NCBI RefSeq assembly: GCF_018310535.1
Contig: NZ_CP074102.1
Coordinates: 1,178,001 to 1,242,000, forward strand
Length of the DNA stretch: 64,000 nt
Direction: 5' to 3'
Origin: Streptomyces mirabilis
GTDB taxonomy: Bacteria > Actinomycetota > Actinomycetes > Streptomycetales > Streptomycetaceae
Shown: positions 53,295 to 62,528 of the stretch, in pieces
Layout of the letters: every line of letters begins with the position of its first letter
Position numbering within the stretch: position 1 is the first letter of the stretch
Position numbers and translations under genes: made by a program
The notes under the pieces: model-generated
What the model was told of the DNA's origin: nothing
The model's input: only the letters and a program-made list of their open reading frames with translations
The model's database searches: none

Positions 53295-53894
53295 TTTCTG
53301 GGATTGGGTCGTTTGTCCGACAACCCGGCTCCGATGCCGGCGCAGTAGCGTCACTTTGCCTCACGTGCGGACCCAACCGGCCCCCCTGCCAGGCATACCG
53401 TGACGACTTGTCGCAGCGGAACCGATCAGGGCGCCGCTCTTGATTCTCATGCGCTACGAGCGCTCTTGGAGCAGGGAGACAGGCCGGACAATACTTCCCC
53501 GAGCACCCAAAGCACCCAGGCGCTGTGGGTCCTGGAGGCTTGCGTGAACGCAAGGATGAGGCCGTGCACGGTTGGGTGCTGGACAGCGAATTCCTCTTGC
53601 CGCGGCAACAGAGCGTCAGCGCCCTTGAGAGTCCGGGCCTGGTGGAGCTGGCTGACGGGAGGACCGCGCGGAACTGTCGGCCCGCGCCGCTCCCTTGCGC
53701 GGGGCGACGACCTGGCAGGTGTAGGCGCCCGACAGGCTGCCCGCGTGATGGAACACCTCGTGCGGGCATATGACGGGCTGTGGAGATGCCCGGCAGTTCA
53801 GCCGGAGGACGCGGTCGAATGACGGAAGAGCGGGACCCTCCTCCGGCACATACGCTGACAGTGTCGTCCGGTGGGTAGCGGTCAGGGAGTGGTC
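53295..53894. other. Spacer holding a small gene remnant
   Basis: Between 53525 and about 53690 the rightward frame reads LRERKDEAVHGWVLDSEFLL and PRQQSVSALESPGLVELADG, clearly related to the start of the protein at 57496 (LRERGQAAGHGWTLDTELLP). It then loses frame, so it is a truncated paralogue. The rest (53295-53520 and 53700-53894) has no recognisable gene. Confidence 0.5.
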
Positions 53895-54365
53895 ATGGGA
53901 TCTGCGGCGCACTTGCCAGACATCCGGCCGCGCCACGAGCTGGCTGTCTTCGCCCGGATGCGCGGATCTCAGGACCGGATCGCCGACGCGATCACCGCCT
54001 TCGCCGGAACCATGCAGTTCGTCTACCTGCACGCGGCCTGGTTCGCGGTCTGGATCCTGTGCAACCTGGGGTTGATCGGTCACTGGGCGGTCTGGGACCC
54101 CTATCCCTTCGGACTGCTCACCATGATCGTCAGCCTGGAGGCGATCTTCCTGTCCACCTTCGTGATGGTCAGCCAGAACCGTCAGGCAGCCCGTGAGAAC
54201 GTCCGAGCCGACCTGGACTTCGAGACCAATCTCCGTTCGGAGGTGTGGTCGGCCCAGATGGGACATGCCCTGGGTGTCGACCCCGATGAGGTCGAGCGAC
54301 AGGTGCAGCAACTGATCGCGGAAAACCGCGCCCGGATGAACGGCGCCGCGCAGTCCTCCGAATGA
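53895..54365 (+). CDS. DUF1003 membrane protein
   Basis: A 156-aa protein. After a soluble N-terminus (RMRGSQDRIADAITAFAGTM) come two membrane helices (VYLHAAWFAVWILCNLGLIG and FGLLTMIVSLEAIFLSTFVM), then the family motif SQNRQAARENVRADLDFETN and a helical tail. Function of DUF1003 is unknown. ATG 53895 is chosen because the family alignment begins near MGSAAHLPD. Confidence 0.9.
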   Translation: MGSAAHLPDIRPRHELAVFARMRGSQDRIADAITAFAGTMQFVYLHAAWFAVWILCNLGLIGHWAVWDPYPFGLLTMIVSLEAIFLSTFVMVSQNRQAARENVRADLDFETNLRSEVWSAQMGHALGVDPDEVERQVQQLIAENRARMNGAAQSSE

Positions 54366-54760
54366 GTGCCCGCATCAGTCGGTCGGCTGAAGCCGGGGTG
54401 GACGCCCGACGGCGACGATGTCCTGTGCCAGACCGCTCCGTCTCCGGGAGCAAGCGTCATGATCCACCGACAGTCCGCTCATCGTCTACCGGGACCGGCA
54501 GCAGCACGCGCCTGCCATGGCATGGACAGCTCCGTGTTGTTCTGCCCCCCGCGGAACATGGCGCCGCGCGACGGGCCCAGGAGGAGCGGGCCCGAGTCGT
54601 ACGGCTTCTCGGTAGGTATGTCCGAGGACGAGCGCAGACGCCGGCCTTCACAACCGGCGAGGGCTCGTGTGCTTTCCGGAGAGCCACGGCGAGCCCCGGG
54701 CCTCGGCCCGCCGATGAGGAGCCGACATGACCAAGGCCGGATCCGCTGGGGCAGCCGGCT
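54366..54760. other. Spacer with a 13-aa leader ORF
   Basis: Most of the 395 bp hold no recognisable gene. At the end, ATG 54727 (GAGGAG upstream) opens a 13-residue frame, MTKAGSAGAAGCE, stopping at 54768. It overlaps the GTG start (54761) of the large membrane protein, which has no ribosome site of its own, so re-initiation is plausible. Confidence 0.45.
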
Positions 54761-57274
54761 GTGAGTGAGCGCCCTGGCATCAACCTGCCCTCCGTCGCCG
54801 CTGGGGGTGCGCAGGCCGCGGCGGCGCCGTTGATCGATGCTCCGCCGCCGCGCGACGTGCGCCGGGCCGCCGATCTGTCGCGACTGCTGGTGTCCAGCGC
54901 ACTTCTGGTGGTGACGGTGCTGCCCGCCGTCGCGACGCGCGCGTCCACCCGGAGGATGCAGCAGGGGCTGCTCGACGCGGCGACCGCGCTAGCGCCCGGC
55001 CTGCGGGACGGTCTCGTCGGGACGGTGCAAGTGGTCGCCGTGGTCGCGCCGGTACTGGCCCTCGGGGTACTGGTCGCCCGGCGGCGGGGCGACGCGATCC
55101 TGCGGGTGGTGCCCGCGGCGGCGCTTGGCGCGCTGGTCGCGTGGTCGGTCACCCACCTGGCCCTGATGCGCGGCAGACCGGACCTGTGGCCCCAGGTGCT
55201 GGTGGGGCGGGGCGGGCTGGTGCACGCCGGCTGGCCATCGGCGGTGTACCTGGCCGCCTGCGCGGCGGCGGTCGTCGCGGCGGGCCCTTGGCTGGACACG
55301 CGTCTGCGGCGGACGTGGTGGACGCTGACCGTCGTGTGCGCCGGGCTGAGCGTCGCGGCCGCCGCCGTCGTGCCACTGGAGGCGGCCGCCGCGCTCGCCG
55401 TGGGAGGCGTGGCCGGATCGGCCGTGCTGCTGCTGGCCGGAGGCCCGGCGGAGCGGCCGGCCCCGCAGGTGGTCGCCGACGCAGTCGTCGCGTGCGGGAT
55501 CCCGCTCGCCGCGCTGCGTGAGACGCCGTCACCCGATCGGCGCCCCGGGGAAGGGGTCCGCTACGCCGCCGAGACCACCACCGGTGCGCGGCTCGCGGTA
55601 CAGGTGCTCGGCCCCGAGGACCGCAACCGCGATCTCTTCCACCGGCTCGCCCGGCTCACGATGCTGCGCCACCCCGCCGACACGGCCGCGCTCTCCCCGC
55701 TCGCCGCGGTCGAGCACGAACTCCTCATGCTCGTGTTCGCAGGCCGTACAGGCGCCCGGGTGGCTGAGCCGGTGATCGCGTACCCGGTGCCCGGGGGCGG
55801 CGCACTTCTGGTGACGGTCGAGCGCGCTGCCCGTCCGCTGTCCGCGTTCCCGGGCGAGGAGATGACCGACCAGGTGCTCACCGGGGTGTGGACGTCCGTG
55901 GCCCGCCTCCAGGAGCACCGACTGGCGCACCGGGCATTGCGCCCGGAGCACATCCTCGTCGAGCCGGACGATGCGTCCCGGCTCACCGCGTTCGCACGCG
56001 CCCAGCTGGGCGCCAGGCCCGACGCGCTCGGCAGCGACATCGCCGAGTTGCTGGCCACCACCTCGACACACGTCGGGGCGCACCGCGCCACCCAGTGTGC
56101 GCTGGCCGGCCTCGGCCCGCGGCTGCTGGCGACAGCCCTGCCCTATCTGCAGCCGCTCGCGCTGCTCGGCCCCGCACGGCGCGAGGTCGCACGGTACGAC
56201 CAGGCCCGCGCGCGGGCGGCGGGGACGGGCGCCAAGCGGCGCACGGTGCGCCCCGGCGGCCGGCCGAGCCTGCTGCGCGACCTCTCCGCCGAGGTCGTGG
56301 GGGCGACCGGTGCCGAGCCGGCTCCACTCGCGCACCTCGCGCGCTTCACCTGGAAGAGCGTCTTCGGCCTGGTCGGCGCGTTCCTTGTCCTCCACCTGGC
56401 GCTTCCGCAGTTCGCGAACGCCCCGGCGGTGCTCACCGCGTTGCGCGACGCCAACTGGTGGTGGGTGCTCGCCGTACTGCCCGTCACCTTCGTCTCCCAG
56501 GCGTTCTCAACCTCCCTGCAAATGGGCACCATTCCGGCCAGGCTGCCGTTCGGCCCCACGTACGAGGTGCAGTTCGCCAGCTCGTTCCTGAACCGGATCA
56601 CCCCGAGCAACGTCGGCGGCATGGCGCTCAACCTGCGCTATCTGCAGAAGACGGGGATCGAGACCGGGGCCGCCACGGCCTCCGTCGGGCTGCAGAGCCT
56701 GGCCGGCGCCGTGTCCAACGCCGTGGTCGCCGCCGGGTTCTTCGCCTGGACCGGACGGCACCACGCCGGAGTGCACCTGCACTTGCCCGCAGGCCGGTAT
56801 GTGCTGCCGGCCGTCGCGCTGACCCTCGCGGCCGGGTGTCTGCTCGGTGTCACCCCACCCGGCCGGCGCTTCCTGCGCGAGAAGGTGTGGCCGTTCCTGC
56901 ACGCGGCGACGTCGACCGTGACCGGGATCGCGTCCGACCCCGCCAAGCTGGCCCTCCTCGTCGCCGGCGCGCTCGGTCTGCCCCTCATCCAGGTCGTCGG
57001 ACTCGCGCTGAGCGTGCACGCGTTCGGCGGCGATCTCCCCTTCGCCCAGGTTGGCGCCGTCTACATGGCGGCACGCCTCGTAGCCAACGCGGCTCCCGTC
57101 CCCGGCGGACTGGGTGCCCTCGAAGCCGGCCTCATCGCAGGTCTGACCGCGCTCGGCTTGGCGGCCGGCGCAGCCACCTCGGCGGTCCTCGTCTACCGGC
57201 TGCTCACGTTCTGGCTGAACGTGCCGCTGGGCGCCCTGGCCCTGGGCTTCGTGCAGCGCAAGGGCTACGTCTGA
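54761..57274 (+). CDS. LPG synthase-like (UPF0104) membrane protein with kinase-like middle domain
   Basis: An 837-aa protein from GTG. Residues 35-215 hold about six membrane segments. Residues 230-480 are a soluble region that reads like a degenerate protein-kinase fold (LAVQVLGPEDRNRDLFHRLA, RLAHRALRPEHILVEPDDAS) without an intact DFG. Residues 525-830 are the lysylphosphatidylglycerol synthase TM region (FASSFLNRITPSNVGGMALN, NAAPVPGGLGALEAGLIAGL). It may move or modify lipids; no aminoacyl-transfer (DUF2156) domain is present. Confidence 0.88.
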   Translation: MSERPGINLPSVAAGGAQAAAAPLIDAPPPRDVRRAADLSRLLVSSALLVVTVLPAVATRASTRRMQQGLLDAATALAPGLRDGLVGTVQVVAVVAPVLALGVLVARRRGDAILRVVPAAALGALVAWSVTHLALMRGRPDLWPQVLVGRGGLVHAGWPSAVYLAACAAAVVAAGPWLDTRLRRTWWTLTVVCAGLSVAAAAVVPLEAAAALAVGGVAGSAVLLLAGGPAERPAPQVVADAVVACGIPLAALRETPSPDRRPGEGVRYAAETTTGARLAVQVLGPEDRNRDLFHRLARLTMLRHPADTAALSPLAAVEHELLMLVFAGRTGARVAEPVIAYPVPGGGALLVTVERAARPLSAFPGEEMTDQVLTGVWTSVARLQEHRLAHRALRPEHILVEPDDASRLTAFARAQLGARPDALGSDIAELLATTSTHVGAHRATQCALAGLGPRLLATALPYLQPLALLGPARREVARYDQARARAAGTGAKRRTVRPGGRPSLLRDLSAEVVGATGAEPAPLAHLARFTWKSVFGLVGAFLVLHLALPQFANAPAVLTALRDANWWWVLAVLPVTFVSQAFSTSLQMGTIPARLPFGPTYEVQFASSFLNRITPSNVGGMALNLRYLQKTGIETGAATASVGLQSLAGAVSNAVVAAGFFAWTGRHHAGVHLHLPAGRYVLPAVALTLAAGCLLGVTPPGRRFLREKVWPFLHAATSTVTGIASDPAKLALLVAGALGLPLIQVVGLALSVHAFGGDLPFAQVGAVYMAARLVANAAPVPGGLGALEAGLIAGLTALGLAAGAATSAVLVYRLLTFWLNVPLGALALGFVQRKGYV

Positions 57275-57495
57275 CGCCGCTGCCGTTCGGTCATTCCGGC
57301 CTGCTCGCGGATCTCGAGGGCGGACAGCCTCGGACGATGCGGTAACCGGTGAGTGGGCCACCGTCGCCGGGCATAGCCCACACTCCAAGCAGCTCTCGAC
57401 GTCAACGGTTCCAGAGGGTCCGTCCGGCGGACCAGGCACCCGCAGCATGAGGCCTGGCGCCCTCCGTCGTTCGTCGGCGGCGTCAGCCGAGCGGG
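57275..57495. other. Spacer without recognisable gene
   Basis: About 220 bp between the membrane protein and the next small gene. No family match, hairpin or operator was seen. Confidence 0.4.
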
Positions 57496-57981
57496 TTGGC
57501 CGTGTCGGTGCTGGAGGCGCTGCGCGAGCGCGGGCAGGCGGCCGGGCACGGCTGGACGCTGGACACTGAGCTCCTCCCACCGCACCAGCAGCAGGTGAAC
57601 GCCCTGGAGAACCAGGGTCTGTCGGAGCTTGCCTGCCTGGAGGACCGCGCGGAGCTGTCAGCTCTGGAAGGGCGGCCCGTACGGTGGGCGGCCCGCCTGA
57701 CGCCGTACGGCCACGACACCCTTCCCTACGGCCAGTCCCGCCCCCGGGCCGAGCCCTCGCCCGGTGAGGCGGGCGCGGACCGGCATCTGGTGGAACTGAT
57801 TCCCTCGCAGATGACGGCCCCGCGGGTGATTGTCGGCCTCACCCACCAGCTCCGGGTGCCGGAAGCGCCCGACGTGCAGTGGCAGATCGACATGCTGCTC
57901 GGCTTCCCCGTCGGGGAGATCCTCGAGAGCCCCGACAAGGACGATTACAGCAGTACGCACTCGCTGCTGCCGTCGGTGTGA
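57496..57981 (+). CDS. Uncharacterised Streptomyces-type protein
   Basis: A 161-aa frame; start uncertain (TTG 57496, GTG 57502 or 57508; an in-frame stop at 57448 excludes longer forms). It has two parts. Residues 1-60 carry HGWTLDTELLPPHQQQVNAL, also found as a fragment at 53525. Residues 95-160 carry IVGLTHQLRVPEAPDVQWQI and DMLLGFPVGEILESPDKDD, which look like an independent beta/alpha module. No known motif. Confidence 0.6.
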   Translation: MAVSVLEALRERGQAAGHGWTLDTELLPPHQQQVNALENQGLSELACLEDRAELSALEGRPVRWAARLTPYGHDTLPYGQSRPRAEPSPGEAGADRHLVELIPSQMTAPRVIVGLTHQLRVPEAPDVQWQIDMLLGFPVGEILESPDKDDYSSTHSLLPSV

Positions 57982-58206
57982 GCCGCGCTCGGGCCCACAC
58001 CCACCGGTCGGGCGCGAGTCAGCCGGCGAGGTCGGCTTTGCCGAACAGCACGGCGGTGGTGGTTGGTTCCTCGAAACCCCGGCGTGTGCGGCCAGCATGT
58101 CTTCTCGTGTGCTGCCCCATCGGCGCGCGTTGTGGTTGGTGGGCAGCTTCAGGGCTTTAGCGCCGGCGTATAGGCCGCGCCTACTGACATCTGCCTTTCG
58201 CTCATG

Positions 58207-58881
58207 TCAGGTCGCGGGCAGCGAGGGCAGGGGCCGGGTGGCGATCTCCTGTGCTTCGGCGCGCGTCATGCCGAACATGCACAGGAGACGGAAGGCCAGT
58301 TGGTCGGTGACGCGCTCGGCATCGAGGTCGGGGCTGGTCTCCAAGAGGTGGAGCACGCCGAGCAGGGCGCCGCCGGCCATGGCGACCGCGGTGCGTGCGT
58401 CGTCGATGTCCAGCCGTCCGTTGTCGGCGGCCGCCTGCAGGTCCCGCATCGCTTGCGGGGCCAGGCCGCTGTCGGAGGTCAGGTAGGGCATGCCGGTGCG
58501 CACGAGGATTCTGGCGATTTGCGGGTGGGTGCGCTGCAGGCGGCCGGTCAGACGGACGCTGGCGGCGAAGATCTCCGCCGGGTCCTTCAGGCCTCCCACG
58601 ACGGAGTCCAGAAGTGTGCCGTGTTGCTCCAGAGTGAGGGCGACGGCGGCTTCGAACAGCTCGTCCTTGCTGGTGAAGTGGTTGTAGAAGGAACCGAAGC
58701 CGACGTCCGCCGCCTCGGTGATCTCCTGGATGCTCACGTCGGCCCGCCCCTGCTCGGCGAGAAACCGCTGCGCGGCGGCGACTAGCGCGGCTCGCGTGCG
58801 CGCCTTGCGCCGATCCAGGCGATTTGGCGCGTGGTTGGGCGTCCGGCTGTCGGCCCCGCCCCGTCGGTCGATACTCATCAC
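58207..58881 (-). CDS. TetR-family repressor of the catabolic genes
   Basis: A 224-aa protein (GTG 58881 or ATG 58878). HTH at residues 25-72: AAAQRFLAEQGRADVSIQEI, then TEAADVGFGSFYNHFTSKDE. Ligand domain to LPSLPAT. Divergent from the FAH-family gene, with tandem ATCAGTACTGAT-type sites in the 150-bp spacer. A C-terminal relic of a relative lies at 32840. The 225 bp to its right end (57982-58206) hold no clear gene. Confidence 0.9.
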   Translation of the reverse strand: MMSIDRRGGADSRTPNHAPNRLDRRKARTRAALVAAAQRFLAEQGRADVSIQEITEAADVGFGSFYNHFTSKDELFEAAVALTLEQHGTLLDSVVGGLKDPAEIFAASVRLTGRLQRTHPQIARILVRTGMPYLTSDSGLAPQAMRDLQAAADNGRLDIDDARTAVAMAGGALLGVLHLLETSPDLDAERVTDQLAFRLLCMFGMTRAEAQEIATRPLPSLPAT

Positions 58882-58897
58882 TCCACCTAACCAGTAG

Positions 58898-58927
58898 ATC
58901 AGTACTGATTATTACATCAGCACCGAT
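58898..58927. promoter_or_regulatory. Tandem operator of the TetR/catabolic promoter
   Basis: ATCAGTACTGAT (58898-58909, perfect palindrome) and ATCAGCACCGAT (58916-58927), centres 18 bp apart, directly upstream of the leftward tetR gene. A weaker CTGAT element lies near 58955. Likely binding site of the divergent TetR protein. Confidence 0.65.
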
Positions 58928-59033
58928 AGCCATTGACGAGGATGCCATCTGGACTGATTCTTCCATCACTAGTGACCGGAGACTGCTCGCGGGAGCAGTC
59001 CGGTCGACGCCTGTCCAGGACTCAGGAGAGCCG

Positions 59034-59987
59034 ATGAGTATCCAGGTCGTCCGCACCACAGACGGCTGGTGGGTGGAGAGCGGCAGAGGACGGCTGCACC
59101 GCGTGGACACCGATGCGGACACCACCGGCGGCCTGCTCGCCGACCGCTTGGCCGTGCAGGAGGCGGCCGGCCGCGCTGCGGCCGACCCCGACGCGGGGCT
59201 TTCCGCTGGAGAAGCCGAGCTGCTGTCGCCCGTCACCACCCCCTGCCGGGTGGTGGCGCAGATGGTCAACTACCGTTCCCACGCGGTGGACTCCGGATTC
59301 GACCCGGACACCGTCCCGCCCGCCTTCTTCCGCAAGGCCTCCGGGTCCGTCAGCGGGCCCTACGAGGACATCGTGCGTCCACAGCACGTGCGCTTCCTGG
59401 ACTACGAGGTGGAGCTCGGGCTGGTGATGGGCGCAAACCTGCCGGTCGGCACCGAGGTCACCGACTCCACCCTCGCGGAGTATGTCGCCGCGCTGGTCGT
59501 CGCCGACGACGTCAGCGCCCGCGACGTGCAGCTGCCCAAGACGCAGTTCTACGAGTCCAAGTCGTATCCGACCTTCACCCCGCTGGGCCCCCGGCTGCTC
59601 CTGGTCGACGCCGACGACCTGGCCCGCCTGCCGGACCTGCGGCTCACGCTGAAGGTCAACGGGGCCACCCGGCAGGACCGCACCACCACGGACATGATCG
59701 TCCGGCCCGCGAAGGCGCTCACCCTGCTGGCCCGCTTCCAGACCCTGCAGCCCGGTGACGTCCTGCTCACCGGAACACCTGGCGGCACCGCGCTGAAGTC
59801 ACCGGGGAAGCTCCTGGCCACGCTCGCCGCCCTGCTGCCCCCGCACAAGCGCTGGCAGAAGTTCTTCGCCCGCCAGCAGGCGAACCCCGACTACCTCAAG
59901 GACGGCGACGTCGTCACGGCCCGCATTGCGACCGACGACGGCGTACTCGACCTCGGCGAGCAGCGCACGGTGGTGCGCGCCCGCTGA
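59034..59987 (+). CDS. Fumarylacetoacetate hydrolase (FAH) family protein
   Basis: A 317-aa protein from ATG 59034 (AGGAG upstream). N-terminal cap 1-75, then the FAH core: VAQMVNYRSHAVDSGF, PAFFRKASGSVSGPYEDIVR, YEVELGLVMG (metal-binding Glu pair), VADDVSARDVQ, and LLTGTPGGTALKSPGK. Members cleave or decarboxylate 2-oxo or acylpyruvate intermediates of aromatic degradation. First gene of the rightward catabolic set. Confidence 0.92.
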   Translation: MSIQVVRTTDGWWVESGRGRLHRVDTDADTTGGLLADRLAVQEAAGRAAADPDAGLSAGEAELLSPVTTPCRVVAQMVNYRSHAVDSGFDPDTVPPAFFRKASGSVSGPYEDIVRPQHVRFLDYEVELGLVMGANLPVGTEVTDSTLAEYVAALVVADDVSARDVQLPKTQFYESKSYPTFTPLGPRLLLVDADDLARLPDLRLTLKVNGATRQDRTTTDMIVRPAKALTLLARFQTLQPGDVLLTGTPGGTALKSPGKLLATLAALLPPHKRWQKFFARQQANPDYLKDGDVVTARIATDDGVLDLGEQRTVVRAR

Positions 59988-60083
59988 AGACTCCCGGGAC
60001 CCCCCGCCCGGGACCGACCGGCCCGGCATCCCCGTACCGGGCCGGCCACTTGACCCCATTCCTCACCCTGCAAAGGCGCACCG

Positions 60084-62006
60084 GTGACATCCACACCCAC
60101 CGACCTGCTGTGGCCCTCCTGCGACAGCCCCGCGGACCTGACCGCCATCGAGGCCGTCCCGCTGCATGAACGCGGTCTGCCCGCCACCACCTACGATGCC
60201 CTGCTCCGCGCCGCCCGCCTGTGGCCCGACCGTCCGGCCATGGCGGTGCTCCCGGATGCCGCGCGCTTCCTGCGCCCCGCCTCCGTGACCTTCGCGCAAC
60301 TGCACGACCAGGTGCATCGCACCGCCAACCTGCTGCGCTCGCTCGGCGTCACCCGCCGCGCCGCCGTGGGCCTGCTCGCGCCGAACACCGCGGAACTCCC
60401 CGCCGCCCTGCTGGCCGCGCAAGCCGCGGGCATCGCCGCCCCGGTGAATCCAAGCCTGGCGTCCGAGCACGTCGAGCAGCTGTTGCGGCGCGGCGGCGTG
60501 CGCGTGCTCGTGGCCGCAGGTCCGCAACTGGACGCGCAGGTGTGGGCCACGGCCCGGCAGGTCGCCGCCTCGCTGCGCCTGGACGCGCTGCTGGCCCTGG
60601 CCCCCACCACGGTCGACGGCCCCGCTCCCGCTCTGGAACCCGTCGAGGACACACGCGTGGGCTACCTCGCGGAGCTGGCCGCCTCCCATCCCGCCGACAA
60701 GCTGGTGGACATCGAGCCTCCGGCCGCCGACGACCTGGCCGCCTACTTCCACACCGGCGGCACTACCGGGACTCCCAAGCTGGCCGCGCACACGCACACC
60801 AATGAGGTTGTCGACGCCTGGTCGGTGGCCGCCAGCATCCCTCTCGACGAGGACTCGGTGATGTTCGCGGCGCTGCCGTTGTTCCACGTCAACGCCCTGA
60901 TCGTCACCCTGCTCGGCCCGTTGCTGCGGGGTCAGCAGGTGGTGTGGGCCGGGCCGCTGGGCTACCGCGATCCCGAGCTGTACGGAGTGTTCTGGAAGCT
61001 GGTGGAGCACTACCGCATCGCCGCCATGTCCGGCGTGCCCACTGTGTACTCCGTCCTCGCCCGCGTCCCCGTCGACACGGACATCTCCAGCATGCGGTTC
61101 GCCGCCGTCGGCGCCTCCCCGCTGCCGGCCGCCGTACGGGCGTCCTTCGAGGAGCACACCGGCATCCCGCTGTGCGAGGGCTACGGGCTGACCGAGGCGA
61201 CCTGCGCCTCCGCCCTCGGCCAGCCCGGTCACACCCGGCCCGGCACCGTCGGCCGGCGCCTGCCCTACCAGCAGGTCAAGACCGTGCGGATCGACCCGGG
61301 CACCGGCGAGTGGCACGACCTGCCGCCAGGCGTCACCGGGGTCCTCGCCATCAGCGGCCCCGTGGTCTTCGCCGGCTACGTCGCCGAGCACACCGCCCAC
61401 GGGCCGCGCCTGGAGATCGCCGAGAAGATCCGCGACGGCTGGCTGGACACGGGCGACCTGGCCCGCATCGACGCCGACGGCTTCATCCATCTCGCCGGCC
61501 GCGCCAAGGACCTGATCATCCGCGGGGGCCACAACATCGACCCCGCCACGATCGAGGACGCCCTCCTGGCCCACCCCGAGGTCACCGCCGCCGCGGCGGT
61601 GGGCCGCCCCGACCCGCACGCCGGCGAGGTGCCCGTCGCCTACGTCACCCTCACCCCCGGCGCCCGCGTGGACCCGGCCGAACTGCTCACCTGGGCCACC
61701 GAAAAGGCCCCGGAGCGCGCCGCCGCCCCGCGGGAGGTGATCGTGATCGACGCCATCCCGCTCACCGCCGTCGGCAAGCCCTACAAGCTCGGCCTTCGCC
61801 TGGACGCCACCCGCCGCGCGGTCCTGGCCGAACTCGCCGCCCAGGGCGCGCACTGCGACCCGGAACGGATCCTGTGCCGCCCGCACGACGGAGGAGTCCG
61901 CGTCACGGTGCCCGCCCCTGCCGACGAGGCGGAACGGCGCAAGGTCACCGCAGCCCTCGACCAGTACGTCCTCGACTGGCAGTACGCCCCCCAGCCCGTC
62001 ATCTGA
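60084..62006 (+). CDS. AMP-dependent acyl-CoA synthetase
   Basis: A 640-aa ANL-family enzyme from GTG 60084. Motifs: YFHTGGTTGTPKLAAHTHTN (P-loop-like A3), LCEGYGLTEATCA (A5), DGWLDTGDLARIDADGFIHL (A7), AKDLIIRGGHNIDP (A8), and the catalytic lysine in LTAVGKPYKLGLR (A10). It activates a carboxylic acid as the CoA thioester. Its place between the FAH-type hydrolase and FAD monooxygenase suggests an aromatic or cyclic acid. The C-terminal about 60 residues are an extension beyond A10. Confidence 0.93.
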   Translation: MTSTPTDLLWPSCDSPADLTAIEAVPLHERGLPATTYDALLRAARLWPDRPAMAVLPDAARFLRPASVTFAQLHDQVHRTANLLRSLGVTRRAAVGLLAPNTAELPAALLAAQAAGIAAPVNPSLASEHVEQLLRRGGVRVLVAAGPQLDAQVWATARQVAASLRLDALLALAPTTVDGPAPALEPVEDTRVGYLAELAASHPADKLVDIEPPAADDLAAYFHTGGTTGTPKLAAHTHTNEVVDAWSVAASIPLDEDSVMFAALPLFHVNALIVTLLGPLLRGQQVVWAGPLGYRDPELYGVFWKLVEHYRIAAMSGVPTVYSVLARVPVDTDISSMRFAAVGASPLPAAVRASFEEHTGIPLCEGYGLTEATCASALGQPGHTRPGTVGRRLPYQQVKTVRIDPGTGEWHDLPPGVTGVLAISGPVVFAGYVAEHTAHGPRLEIAEKIRDGWLDTGDLARIDADGFIHLAGRAKDLIIRGGHNIDPATIEDALLAHPEVTAAAAVGRPDPHAGEVPVAYVTLTPGARVDPAELLTWATEKAPERAAAPREVIVIDAIPLTAVGKPYKLGLRLDATRRAVLAELAAQGAHCDPERILCRPHDGGVRVTVPAPADEAERRKVTAALDQYVLDWQYAPQPVI

Positions 62007-62086
62007 CCCGGGCCGCAGCGACCCGCTTTCGGACGGCCCCGAGCCATTCCCTGCCATTCCCTTCCGCCCGCACGGAGAGCACCTCA

Positions 62087-62437
62087 ATGAGTACCCCCAC
62101 CATCGTCCTGGCCGTCCTCCTCGCAGCGATCTTCCTCCTGCTGGGAGCCGCCAAGCTCGCGGCAGTGCCCGCGATGCGCCAGGCCGCAGCGCATGTCGGC
62201 ATGACCACCACCCACTACCGCCTGCTGGGCGCCTTGGAGGTGGCGGCGGCAGCCGGGCTGCTGGCCGACCTGCGGATCACCGCGCTGGGTGCCGCCGCCG
62301 CAGCGGGCCTGATCCTGCTCATGGCCGGAGCCGTCGTCATACACCTGCGCAGCGGCGACCCGGCCGCCCGCTGCCTGCCGGCCGCCGTCGTGGGCGCTCT
62401 CGCCGCAGCCCATCTCGTCCTGTTGGCCGGCGGCTAG
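62087..62437 (+). CDS. DoxX-family small membrane protein
   Basis: A 116-aa protein with four hydrophobic helices (IVLAVLLAAIFLLLGAAKLA, LLGALEVAAAAGLLADLRIT, LGAAAAAGLILLMAGAVVIH, LPAAVVGALAAAHLVLLAGG), typical of DoxX-like proteins with GAAKL and LGALE. GGAGAGC precedes the ATG. Role in this operon unknown; DoxX proteins often accompany oxidoreductases. Confidence 0.82.
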   Translation: MSTPTIVLAVLLAAIFLLLGAAKLAAVPAMRQAAAHVGMTTTHYRLLGALEVAAAAGLLADLRITALGAAAAAGLILLMAGAVVIHLRSGDPAARCLPAAVVGALAAAHLVLLAGG

Positions 62438-62528
62438 CGGGCCCACACCCCCGTGGCCGCGCCGTCAGCACGCGCGGCCGTGACCGCCCGGCCGCCAGGA
62501 CCGGCTGGGCACCGGGAGGAACACCACC

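Noticed and set aside
60063..62087. Leftward frame of about 670 codons opposite the acyl-CoA synthetase
   Set aside because: Composition is Gly/Arg/His-rich and it lacks motifs; the plus strand has every ANL motif.
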